Shown: piece after piece, positions 1-6,055 of the stretch | Layout: every line of letters starts with the position of its first letter | Numbering within the stretch: the stretch's first letter is position 1 | Assembly: GCA_945872195.1 (NCBI GenBank) | Contig: CAMBZO010000070.1 | Coordinates: 1-9,406, forward strand | Reading direction: 5' to 3' | DNA length: 9,406 nucleotides | Source: Akkermansia muciniphila | GTDB taxonomy: Bacteria; Verrucomicrobiota; Verrucomicrobiia; Limisphaerales; SXTU01 | Notes under the pieces: model-generated | What the model saw: the letters and a program-made list of their open reading frames with translations, nothing else | Told to the model about the DNA's origin: nothing | The model's database searches: none | Program-made: the position numbers and the translations under genes

Positions 1-1067
1 GCGTCCATCGTGCGGGCGACGGCGGCGAAGATGTCGGTGAACTTGATCTGGCGGTTGCAGAAGGCTTCCACGGCGACTTCGTTCGCGGCGTTGAGGACGG
101 CGGGGAGGGTGCCGCCGACTTCGCCGGCGCGGCGCGCGAGGTTGAGCGAAGGGAAGCGGTCGGTGTCCGGCTCCTCGAAGGTGAGGGTGCCGAGCTTCGC
201 AAAGTTCGTCTGCACGCGGTCGCTGCCCACGCGCTCGGGGTAGGTGAGGGCGTATTGGATGGGCAGGCACATGTCGGGCGTGCTGAGTTGCGCGATGATG
301 GAGCCGTCCACGAACTCGACCATCGAATGCACGATGCTCTGCGGATGGACAACGACTTTCACGCGGTCCATGCCGATGTCGAAGAGCCAGCGGGCCTCGA
401 TCATCTCTAGGCCCTTGTTGAAGAGGGTGGCAGAATCAATCGTGATCTTGCGGCCCATGACCCAGCTCGGGTGCTTCAGTGCGCGCTCGACGGTGATGTC
501 GGTGAAGGATTCCTTCGGGTGCAGGGCCTTGTCGCGGAAGGGGCCGCCGCTGGCGGTGAGCCAGAGGTTGCGGACGGAGGCGGGCGGCTTGTCATCGAGG
601 CACTGGAAGATGGCGGAGTGCTCGCTGTCCACGGCGAGGACGCGGACGCCGTGCTTGCGGGCCTCGTTCATCACGATCTCGCCGGCCATGACGAGGATTT
701 CCTTCGAGGCAACGGCGATGTCCTTGCCCGCGCGAATGGCCGCGAGGGCGGGTTGCAAGCCGGCGGTGCCGACGATGGCGATGAGGACGATGTCGGCCTC
801 GGGCATCGTGGCGAGCTTGAGGAGGCCTTCGTTGCCGGCGTGGACTTGGACCTTGGTGCCGAGGGCGGACTGGAGTTCGTTCGCCTTCGCGGGGTCGGTG
901 ATGGAGATGGCGGCGGGCTGATACTTGAGGGTTTGGGCGAGGAGCAGTTCGGCGTTGCCGCCCGCCGCGAGGCCGAGAATCCGCAGGCGGTCGGGCAGGT
1001 CATCGGCGACCTTGAGCGTGCTGGTGCCGATGGAGCCGGTGCTGCCGAGAAGGACGACGTTTTTCAT
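1..1067 (-). CDS. dxr: 1-deoxy-D-xylulose 5-phosphate reductoisomerase (C-terminus cut by window edge)
   Basis: Converts 1-deoxy-D-xylulose 5-phosphate to 2-C-methyl-D-erythritol 4-phosphate using NADPH and a divalent metal, the committed step of the MEP isoprenoid pathway in the cytosol. The 355 visible codons begin MKNVVLLGSTGSIG, with the NADPH-binding GSTGSIG at residues 8-14. AVASKE follows at 118-123. The metal-binding DSE is at 147-149, TASGGPF at 171-177, and the substrate loop HPSWVMGRK starts at 199. N217, K218 and E221 match the NKGLE motif that supplies the third metal ligand in the family, and HPQSIVHSMVEF starts at 241. Family members have about 385-400 residues, so roughly 30-45 C-terminal residues lie outside the window. 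The start is the only ATG that places the Rossmann motif at the usual distance. No clear Shine-Dalgarno precedes it. gnd lies upstream on the same strand, but a terminator and an inverted repeat intervene, so separate transcription is likely. Identification is secure. Confidence 0.97.
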   Translation of the reverse strand, partial: MKNVVLLGSTGSIGTSTLKVADDLPDRLRILGLAAGGNAELLLAQTLKYQPAAISITDPAKANELQSALGTKVQVHAGNEGLLKLATMPEADIVLIAIVGTAGLQPALAAIRAGKDIAVASKEILVMAGEIVMNEARKHGVRVLAVDSEHSAIFQCLDDKPPASVRNLWLTASGGPFRDKALHPKESFTDITVERALKHPSWVMGRKITIDSATLFNKGLEMIEARWLFDIGMDRVKVVVHPQSIVHSMVEFVDGSIIAQLSTPDMCLPIQYALTYPERVGSDRVQTNFAKLGTLTFEEPDTDRFPSLNLARRAGEVGGTLPAVLNAANEVAVEAFCNRQIKFTDIFAAVARTMD

Positions 1068-1083
1068 CAAGCTGAATCTCTCG

Positions 1084-1176
1084 TAATCGTAATCTTACTC
1101 TTAATCCTGCTCTCTTCCCCTGCGGGCAGCAGCGCGGGGAGGATTAAGAGTAAGATTAGGATTAAGAGCAAGAGGA
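1084..1176. repeat. Intergenic inverted repeat with 6-nt periodic arms (element A)
   Basis: Bases 1090-1108 are the exact reverse complement of 1140-1158, giving a 19-bp stem around a 31-nt loop. Each arm is a degenerate hexamer array. The left side reads in steps of six from 1084 to 1113 (TAATCG, TAATCT, TACTCT and so on). The right side does so from 1141 to 1176 (GGATTA, AGAGTA, AGATTA and so on). The periodicity would let the stem pair in alternative registers. It lies between the gnd terminator and the dxr start, on the 3' side of gnd. It is the same family as the element at 7421-7499. Function is unknown; a REP/REPIN-like non-autonomous repeat or an RNA hairpin are both possible. Confidence 0.85.
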
Positions 1177-1201
1177 GGCGGAGGTTCGTCATCAGCGCAG
1201 C

Positions 1202-1234
1202 AAAAAGGGTGTCGCCCTCGCGGACGACACCCTT
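1202..1234 (-). terminator. Intrinsic terminator of gnd
   Basis: Read on the minus strand, AAGGGTGTCG (1234-1225), a 10-nt loop and CGACACCCTT (1214-1205) form a perfect 10-bp stem. The transcript runs straight into a T tract: five T in a row, two of them in the stem. It lies 15 bp after the gnd stop codon, so it should end the gnd transcript and separate it from dxr downstream. Confidence 0.85.
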
Positions 1235-1249
1235 GAAGAGAGGTCAGCC

Positions 1250-2722
1250 TTACACGTTGTAGGTGCTCGACGAGATGTTGCCGCCGCGGCCGGTCCAGTT
1301 CGTGTGGAAGAACTCGCCGCGCGGTTTGTCCAAGCGCTCGTAGGTGTGCGCGCCGAAGTAATCGCGCTGCGCCTGGAGCAGGTTCGCCGGCAACACGGCG
1401 CTGCGATACTGGTCGTAGAATGCCAGCGCAGTGCTGAAGGCCGGCACGGGGATGCCGCGCAACGCCGCCGTGGAGACGACCTTGCGCCAGCCCTTCTGGC
1501 AGCGCTTGATCTCGGCGCGGAAGAAGTCGTCGAGCATGAGGTTCGCGAGCTTCGGATTCTTGTCGTAGGCCTCCTTGATCTTGCCGAGGAAGGCGCTGCG
1601 GATGATGCAGCCGCCGCGCCACATGAGGGCGATGCCGCCGTAGTTGAGGTTCCAGCCGTATTCCTTCGCGGCGGCGCGCATGAGCATGTAGCCCTGGGCG
1701 TAGCTGACGATCTTGGAGCAGTAGAGCGCGTCGCGGATGTCGGCGATGAACTGCTTCTTGCGCTCGGGGTTGGCCGCGATGCTCGTGAGGAACGGGCGCG
1801 GACCTTTCAACTTCTTCGCGGCCTTCACGCGCTCGTCCTTCAGCGCGGAGACGCAACGGGAGTAAACTGCTTCCGCCATGAGCGTGATGGGGATGCCGAG
1901 GTCCTGCGAATTGATGACGGTCCACTTGCCGGTGCCCTTCTGGCCGGCGGTGTCGAGGATCTTGTCCACGAGCGGGGAGCCGTCCTCGTCCTTCTTGGCG
2001 AGGATGTCGCGGCTGATCTCGATGAGGTAGCTGTCGAGGTCGCCGGTGTTCCATTCCTTGAGCACCTCGTGCATCTCGTCGGCGCTCATCCCGACGCCGT
2101 TCTTCATGATGTTGTAGGCCTCGCAGATGAGTTGCATGTCGCCATACTCGATGCCGTTGTGGACCATCTTCACGTAATGGCCCGCACCGCCCTCGCCGAC
2201 CCAGTCGCAGCAGGGCGTGCCGCCGTCCACCTTGGCGGAGATGCCTTGGAAGATGGGCTTCACAGACGGCCACGCCGAATGGGAGCCGCCGGGCATGATG
2301 GAAGGGCCGTGCCGCGCGCCCTCCTCACCGCCGGAGACGCCGGTGCCGATGTATTGAAAGCCTTTGCTTTCGAGCAGCTTGACCCGGCGGTTGGTGTCGT
2401 CGAAGAGCGAATTGCCGCCGTCAATCACGATGTCGCCCGTTTCCAAGTGCGGCAGGAGCGTCTCGATGAACTCGTCCACCGGTTTGCCGGCCTTGACCAT
2501 GAGCATGACGCGGCGGGGGCGCTTGAGCTTGCTGATCAGCTCCGGGATGGAGTGCGCGCCGATGACGTTCGTGCCCTTGGCCTCGTTGGCGAGGAAGTCG
2601 TCCACCTTCGACGTGGTGCGGTTGTAGGCCACGACGGTGAAGCCGTGGTCGTTCATGTTGAGGATCAGATTCTGGCCCATGACGGCCAAGCCGATGACTG
2701 CGATATCGCCTGTAGGTTCCAT
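1250..2722 (-). CDS. gnd: 6-phosphogluconate dehydrogenase, decarboxylating
   Basis: Oxidises and decarboxylates 6-phosphogluconate to ribulose 5-phosphate with NADP+, the last oxidative step of the pentose phosphate pathway in the cytosol. The 490-residue product has the N-terminal nucleotide-binding motif GLAVMGQN (11-18), MVKAGKPVDEFI (75-86), the family signature DGGNSLFDDT (101-110), and GTGVSGGEEGARHGPSIMPGG (127-146). The catalytic segment HYVKMVHNGIEYGD (182-195) carries the expected Lys185 and Glu192. The all-helical C-terminal domain includes KGTGKWT (262-268) and GGCIIRSAFLG (370-380). Length fits the family (about 470-490). The ATG at 2722 puts the Rossmann motif 10 residues in, as in homologues. 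In-frame ATGs upstream, at 2806 and 2800, would add an unconserved tail. It is divergent from carA and is followed by an intrinsic terminator. No Shine-Dalgarno is visible. No oddities in the catalytic core. Confidence 0.97.
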   Translation of the reverse strand: MEPTGDIAVIGLAVMGQNLILNMNDHGFTVVAYNRTTSKVDDFLANEAKGTNVIGAHSIPELISKLKRPRRVMLMVKAGKPVDEFIETLLPHLETGDIVIDGGNSLFDDTNRRVKLLESKGFQYIGTGVSGGEEGARHGPSIMPGGSHSAWPSVKPIFQGISAKVDGGTPCCDWVGEGGAGHYVKMVHNGIEYGDMQLICEAYNIMKNGVGMSADEMHEVLKEWNTGDLDSYLIEISRDILAKKDEDGSPLVDKILDTAGQKGTGKWTVINSQDLGIPITLMAEAVYSRCVSALKDERVKAAKKLKGPRPFLTSIAANPERKKQFIADIRDALYCSKIVSYAQGYMLMRAAAKEYGWNLNYGGIALMWRGGCIIRSAFLGKIKEAYDKNPKLANLMLDDFFRAEIKRCQKGWRKVVSTAALRGIPVPAFSTALAFYDQYRSAVLPANLLQAQRDYFGAHTYERLDKPRGEFFHTNWTGRGGNISSSTYNV

Positions 2723-3046
2723 GATGTTGAGTCGGGTAAACCGAATTAGGGGCAACAGCTTAATGGGGTGGACGGAGGCGGCGAGATTTTTTTCCGGCAT
2801 GCTCATGGGGTTCTGCAGCTCACCCGGCCCTGTTTGTCCGCGTTACGATTTCCTGCCGGAGGATGTCCGCGAGGTCTTGGCGGGCGCGGATGCTGGCCTC
2901 GGAGAACTGTCGCGGGCGGACACCTCGTCCAACTCCGCGTCCGGGAACATTTAATTCGAGTCAGCTCGCGCCTGAGCAAAGCGCGGGCAAAGGGCTTGAC
3001 CGCTTTTTGCCCACCCCTAGAGTCCGCCCAATTTGTTTGCTACTGG
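2723..3046. other. Divergent intergenic region between gnd and carA
   Basis: This 324-bp stretch separates the divergent starts of gnd and carA. The carA promoter lies at its right end (2996-3023). I could not place a convincing gnd promoter. An imperfect hairpin can form between 2859-2870 and 2916-2926 (11 bp with one bulged A and a 45-nt loop). On the minus strand, two adjacent frames between 2950 and 2820 look coding by codon composition but are joined only by a one-base frame change: MFPDAELDEVSA from 2950, then QFSEASIRARQDLADILRQE ending at a stop at 2820-2822. This may be a decayed or miscalled small gene just upstream of gnd, and I do not recognise it. Otherwise nothing is seen. Confidence 0.5.
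2996..3023 (+). promoter_or_regulatory. Probable sigma70-type promoter of carA
   Basis: TTGACC (2996-3001, one mismatch to the -35 consensus) is followed after 16 bp by TAGAGT (3018-3023) as a -10 element. Transcription would begin near 3030, leaving a leader of only about 17 nt before the carA ATG at 3047, with no Shine-Dalgarno. The placement is inferred from sequence only. A 16-bp spacer is within the normal range. Confidence 0.55.
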
Positions 3047-4204
3047 ATGAAAGCAATTCTCGCCCTCGAAGATGGTTCAGTGTTCCACGGCACGGGTTTT
3101 GGCGCGCAAGCGTCGGCCGGTGGCGAGGTGTGTTTCAACACCTCGATGACCGGGTATCAGGAGATTCTCACCGACCCGTCCTACAAGGGCCAGATCGTGA
3201 CGATGACCTACCCGCTCATCGGCAACTACGGCGTGAACGCGCAGGACATCGAGTCGTGGCGGCCGCACGCGTCGGGCTTCGTCATCCGCGAGCTGTCGCC
3301 GGTCGTCAGCAACTGGCGCGCGGATTGGTCGCTCGGCGACTACCTTCAGCAGAACGGCATTCCCGGCATCCAAGGCATTGATACGCGCGCGCTCACCAAG
3401 AAGCTCCGCGTGCGCGGCGCGTTGAACGGCTTTCTCTCGACTGAGCCGGGCATGACCGAGGCCGAGGCGGTGCAGCGCGCGAAAGAGTTCGTCTTCGTCG
3501 GCGTGGACTACGTCAAGGAAGTCACGCACAAGGCCGCCTTCGCGTGGGACCCGGACGACAAGCAGAGCGCAGAGTTCGATGTGGTGCGGGGCACTGCGCA
3601 GGTGGACGCGCGCAACTTCCGCAAGCCGCTCCCGCCGGCGGAAATTCCCATCGTCGCGTTCGACTTCGGGATGAAATACAACATCGCGCGCAACCTGCGG
3701 CAGACCGGTTTCAAAGTGCAGGTCGTCCCCGCGACCACCAGCGCCGCCGCCGCGCTCAAGCACAAGCCCGCCGGCATCTTCCTGAGCAACGGCCCCGGCG
3801 ACCCCGCCGCGCTCGACTACATCGTGCGCGAGGTGAAGACGCTCGTGGACACCGGCATTCCCATCTTCGGCATCTGCCTCGGCAACCAGCTCCTCGGCCA
3901 GGCGTTCGGCGGGAAGACCTTCAAGCTCAAGTTCGGCCATCGCGGCGGCAACCAGCCGGTGAAAGATCTCGAATCAGGCCGCGTGGAAATTACCTCGCAG
4001 AACCACGGCTTCGCGGTGGACCCGGCGTCGCTGCCGTCCGATGTGGCGGTGAACCGCATCAACCTGAACGACCAGACCGTCGAGGGGATGCGCCACAAGT
4101 CGAAGCCCATCTTCAGCGTGCAGTATCACCCCGAAGCCTCGCCCGGCCCGCACGACTCGAACCCGCTCTTCGCCGAGTTCCGCCGGCTTATCGAGAAGAA
4201 GTAG
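3047..4204 (+). CDS. carA: Carbamoyl-phosphate synthase, small (glutaminase) subunit
   Basis: Hydrolyses glutamine and channels ammonia to the large subunit CarB for carbamoyl phosphate synthesis, feeding pyrimidine and arginine pathways. The 385-residue product has the CarA-specific N-terminal domain (residues 1 to about 190; FNTSMTGYQEILTDPSY starts at 30, and the run continues to NYGVN at 60-64). A class I glutamine amidotransferase domain follows from about 200. It contains the oxyanion-loop motif FLSNGPGDP (245-253), the nucleophile elbow FGICLGNQ with Cys277 (274-281), and the catalytic pair His361 and Glu363 in QYHPEASPGP (359-368). Length matches the family (about 370-390). The ATG at 3047 begins MKAILALEDGSVFHG, the expected N-terminus; the longer open frame upstream is unconserved and contains the promoter. 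carB is not adjacent in this window, so the two subunits are probably encoded apart. An inverted repeat starts 28 nt after the stop. Confidence 0.97.
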   Translation: MKAILALEDGSVFHGTGFGAQASAGGEVCFNTSMTGYQEILTDPSYKGQIVTMTYPLIGNYGVNAQDIESWRPHASGFVIRELSPVVSNWRADWSLGDYLQQNGIPGIQGIDTRALTKKLRVRGALNGFLSTEPGMTEAEAVQRAKEFVFVGVDYVKEVTHKAAFAWDPDDKQSAEFDVVRGTAQVDARNFRKPLPPAEIPIVAFDFGMKYNIARNLRQTGFKVQVVPATTSAAAALKHKPAGIFLSNGPGDPAALDYIVREVKTLVDTGIPIFGICLGNQLLGQAFGGKTFKLKFGHRGGNQPVKDLESGRVEITSQNHGFAVDPASLPSDVAVNRINLNDQTVEGMRHKSKPIFSVQYHPEASPGPHDSNPLFAEFRRLIEKK

Positions 4205-4232
4205 GAGACGGCGTGAGGAGTCTCTGATTTTC

Positions 4233-4311
4233 TGCCCGCGGATAACACGGATGACGCGGATGGGAATTCTGCCTTGTCTTGCATCCGCGTCATCCGCGTT
4301 ATCCGTGGGCA
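4233..4311. repeat. Intergenic inverted repeat with 9-nt periodic arms (element B)
   Basis: Bases 4233-4262 and 4282-4311 are reverse complements over 30 nt with two mismatches, around a 19-nt loop. Each arm is three copies of a 9-mer: CGCGGATAA, CACGGATGA, CGCGGATGG on the left (4237-4263), and CATCCGCGT twice then TATCCGTGG on the right (4282-4308). Because the period is three codons, the right arm reads through as an IRVIRVIRG-like peptide, which can inflate the start of the next gene. The element ends only 7 nt before the ATG at 4319, so a hairpin in the mRNA would sit directly against that start codon and leaves little room for a Shine-Dalgarno. I recall similar GGAT-rich 9-mer repeats in other bacterial genomes, but cannot name a defined family. 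Confidence 0.88.
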
Positions 4312-4318
4312 ACTCAAA

Positions 4319-4861
4319 ATGTCTTCGACCCTGCACAAAGAACTCCGCGCGCTCATCACCCAGCCCGGCCTCGCCGCGCTCGGCCCCGCCGCTCGCCCCG
4401 GCACACTGGCGCAAGCAGACTTGAACCGCACCCTCGACGAGTTGTTCCGTCGCCACGGCTCGCCCGCGAAGGCCGAGCTCATCCGCGCGCTGCTCCTGCT
4501 CTGGCACGACCACCACGACGCCTCGCACGTCATCTCGCAGAGCATCGAGAACCCCGACGGCAGCCTCGTCCACGGCATCCTGCACCGGCGCGAGCCCGAC
4601 TACTCGAACGCCAAGTATTGGTTCCGGCGCGTCGGCCAGCACCCGTGCTTCGCTGAACTGTCGAAGCTCGCCGCGCCCTTGCTCGCGGCTGACGCCAAGC
4701 TGTCAGCGCAACTTCTCACGGGCGGCGCGTGGGACGCCTCCGCCTTTGTGGACGCTGTCGAAGTTGCGGCCAGCAAGCCCGCGATGGATGCACCCCACCC
4801 ACTTCTCCGTGCGCTGCAACAAGCCGAGACCGAGGCAGCGTTGGACTACTTCCTCACCTGA
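4319..4861 (+). CDS. Conserved protein of unknown function with a His-rich motif block
   Basis: This 180-residue protein appears soluble and mostly helical, with no signal peptide and no membrane segment. Its middle carries a dense motif block: WHDHHDASHVISQ (62-74), then VHGILHRREPDYSNAKYWF (84-102), then RRVGQHP (103-109). Histidines 63, 65, 66, 70, 85, 89 and 108, together with E92 and D94, could form a metal or active site; that is inference from spacing and polarity. I recall the HRREPDYSNAKYWFRRVG signature from uncharacterised proteins in bacteria and fungi, but know no assigned function. The start is ATG 4319. The in-frame upstream ATG at 4274 would add a peptide encoded by the adjacent inverted repeat. 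The stop lies 18 bp before the AEC permease start, so the two are probably co-transcribed. Whether transcription arrives from carA through the repeat or starts locally is not visible. Confidence 0.85.
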   Translation: MSSTLHKELRALITQPGLAALGPAARPGTLAQADLNRTLDELFRRHGSPAKAELIRALLLLWHDHHDASHVISQSIENPDGSLVHGILHRREPDYSNAKYWFRRVGQHPCFAELSKLAAPLLAADAKLSAQLLTGGAWDASAFVDAVEVAASKPAMDAPHPLLRALQQAETEAALDYFLT

Positions 4862-4879
4862 AACCGGACGCGCAGCAGC

Positions 4880-5842
4880 GTGCCCCTACCAACCTTGAAC
4901 GAACTCCCCGTTGTCCTTTCGGCCGTCCTGCCCGTGCTGCTCATCGCCGTCGCGGGCGTGGCGATGCGCAAGTTCGAGTGGCTCACCACCGAGGCCGACC
5001 ACTCGCTGATGCGTGTCACCGTCAACTTGCTCATCCCCGCATTCATATTCGACAAGGTGCTGAACAACCCCGCGTTGGACCGCACTGAAAACCTCTTCCT
5101 TCCACCGCTGGTCGGCTTCGCCACCGTCGCGCTGGGCATCGGGGCTGCGTGGCTCGCGCTGCGTCTGGCGGGCCTCAAACGTGACGCGACGGGGCGCACG
5201 TTTGCCTTCAGCACCGGCCTCTACAACTACGGCTACGTGCCGTTGCCACTGGCGATGTCGCTCTTTGACCGCGAGACCGTCGGCGTGCTCATCGTCCACA
5301 ACCTCGGGACGGAAATCGCCTTCTGGCTGCTGGGCACGATCGTCTTCGCGCACGCGGCCAACGAGCCGCTCTGGAAGAAAATCCTCAACCCGCCGCTCCT
5401 CGCCATCGTGCTGACGCTGACGTTGAACTTCACCGGCGGCGCGGCCTACGTGCCGGAGTTCGTAAAGACCACTGCGCACATGCTCGGCGTCTGCGCCATC
5501 CCGATGGGCCTGGTGCTCATCGGCGCGATGATTGCGGACCATCTCGGCGAGTTTCACTCGGAGCAAGGCTGGCGCGTGATGGGCGCGTCGTGCGTGCTGC
5601 GGCTGGGTTTGATTCCCGTGCTGTTCCTCGCGCTGGCGAAGTTCCTGCCGTGCTCCGTGGAGCTGAAGCGCGTCATCCTCCTGCAAGCCGCGATGCCCTC
5701 CGCCGTCTTCGCCATCCTCGCCGCGCGCCACTTCGGCGGCGACGGCCCGACGGCGTTGCGCGTGGTCATCGCCACATCGGCGGTGAGCTTCGTGACGATC
5801 CCGCTGTGGATTCGCGCCGGAATGAAATGGCTGGGGTTGTGA
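4880..5842 (+). CDS. AEC (auxin efflux carrier) family permease
   Basis: A 320-residue inner-membrane protein with about ten hydrophobic segments in two halves, as in the AEC/bile-acid-transporter-like superfamily. Members export or move organic anions such as malate or malonate, or auxin in plants; the substrate here cannot be read from sequence. Segments lie roughly at 8-28, 45-60, 74-97, 106-126, 135-157, 170-186, 199-219, 233-254, 264-283 and 293-312. Family-like motifs include NLLIPAFIF (49-57), NYGYVPLPL (116-124), NPPLLAI (170-176), IPMGLVLIGAMI (207-218) and QAAMPSAVFAILAAR (269-283). The start is GTG at 4880; the next in-frame ATG would delete the first membrane segment. No Shine-Dalgarno is seen, so translational coupling to the gene 18 bp upstream is plausible. 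An inverted repeat begins 12 nt after the stop. Family assignment is firm; calling it an auxin carrier would be misleading. Confidence 0.88.
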   Translation: MPLPTLNELPVVLSAVLPVLLIAVAGVAMRKFEWLTTEADHSLMRVTVNLLIPAFIFDKVLNNPALDRTENLFLPPLVGFATVALGIGAAWLALRLAGLKRDATGRTFAFSTGLYNYGYVPLPLAMSLFDRETVGVLIVHNLGTEIAFWLLGTIVFAHAANEPLWKKILNPPLLAIVLTLTLNFTGGAAYVPEFVKTTAHMLGVCAIPMGLVLIGAMIADHLGEFHSEQGWRVMGASCVLRLGLIPVLFLALAKFLPCSVELKRVILLQAAMPSAVFAILAARHFGGDGPTALRVVIATSAVSFVTIPLWIRAGMKWLGL

Positions 5843-5854
5843 AACCACCCGGAG

Positions 5855-6000
5855 AAAACCACTAACCGGCACTAACCGGCACTAATCCGAATTTGAGAAC
5901 AGGGATGTGTCGCTCTTTCCGCTGGGCCTCGTGCGTCTTGCCGACGGCGGTCTAAAGCAGAGGCCTTCATTAGTGCTGGTTAGTGCAGGTCAGTGGTTTT
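5855..6000. repeat. Intergenic inverted repeat with 10-nt periodic arms (element C)
   Basis: Bases 5855-5886 and 5969-6000 are reverse complements over 32 nt with three mismatches, separated by an 82-nt loop. The left arm contains ACTAACCGGC twice in exact tandem (5861-5880), then a diverged third copy. The right arm contains TAGTGCTGGT, TAGTGCAGGT and CAGTGGTTTT in matching register. The 10-nt period is close to one helical turn. With its long spacer this looks like two small palindromic units in opposite orientation, reminiscent of a REPIN, but no transposase is nearby. A GTG at 5993 inside the right arm is in frame with the next gene and should not be taken as its start. Confidence 0.87.
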
Positions 6001-6055
6001 GACTCGTAGCCTTTCCCCCGCGCCCGCCGTCTGCCAGCTTGTCCGTGAACTTGCC

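Noticed and set aside
1084..1176. CRISPR array or ordinary minisatellite
   Set aside because: Units are only 6 nt, degenerate, without spacers, and arranged as inverted arms, so neither description fits.
471..1262. Plus-strand open frame over dxr
   Set aside because: Opposite strand of a clear dxr; Gly/Glu/Asp-rich mirror composition and it runs through the inverted repeat and the terminator.
1304..2749. Long plus-strand open frame (481 codons) opposite gnd
   Set aside because: It is antisense to a gene with full 6-phosphogluconate dehydrogenase motifs; composition (repeated Ala, Val, Asp, Glu, Leu) is typical of the mirror frame of a GC-rich gene and no domain is visible.
2723..2806. In-frame upstream starts of gnd
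   Set aside because: They would add 26-28 residues before the conserved N-terminal Rossmann motif, with no Shine-Dalgarno and no family support.
4274..4318. Upstream ATG of the unknown-function gene
   Set aside because: The added peptide (SCIRVIRVIRGQ) is entirely the translation of the 9-nt repeat arm; such peptides are a recurring annotation artefact.
5887..5968. Promoter or small RNA in the loop of element C
   Set aside because: I tested several TTG-type -35 candidates; none had a -10 hexamer at a usable distance, and no known RNA fold is recognisable.
5993..6055. GTG start of the first oxidoreductase inside repeat element C
   Set aside because: The extension is repeat-derived and would bury the Tat-like leader; the ATG at 6056 aligns with the start of the paralogue.
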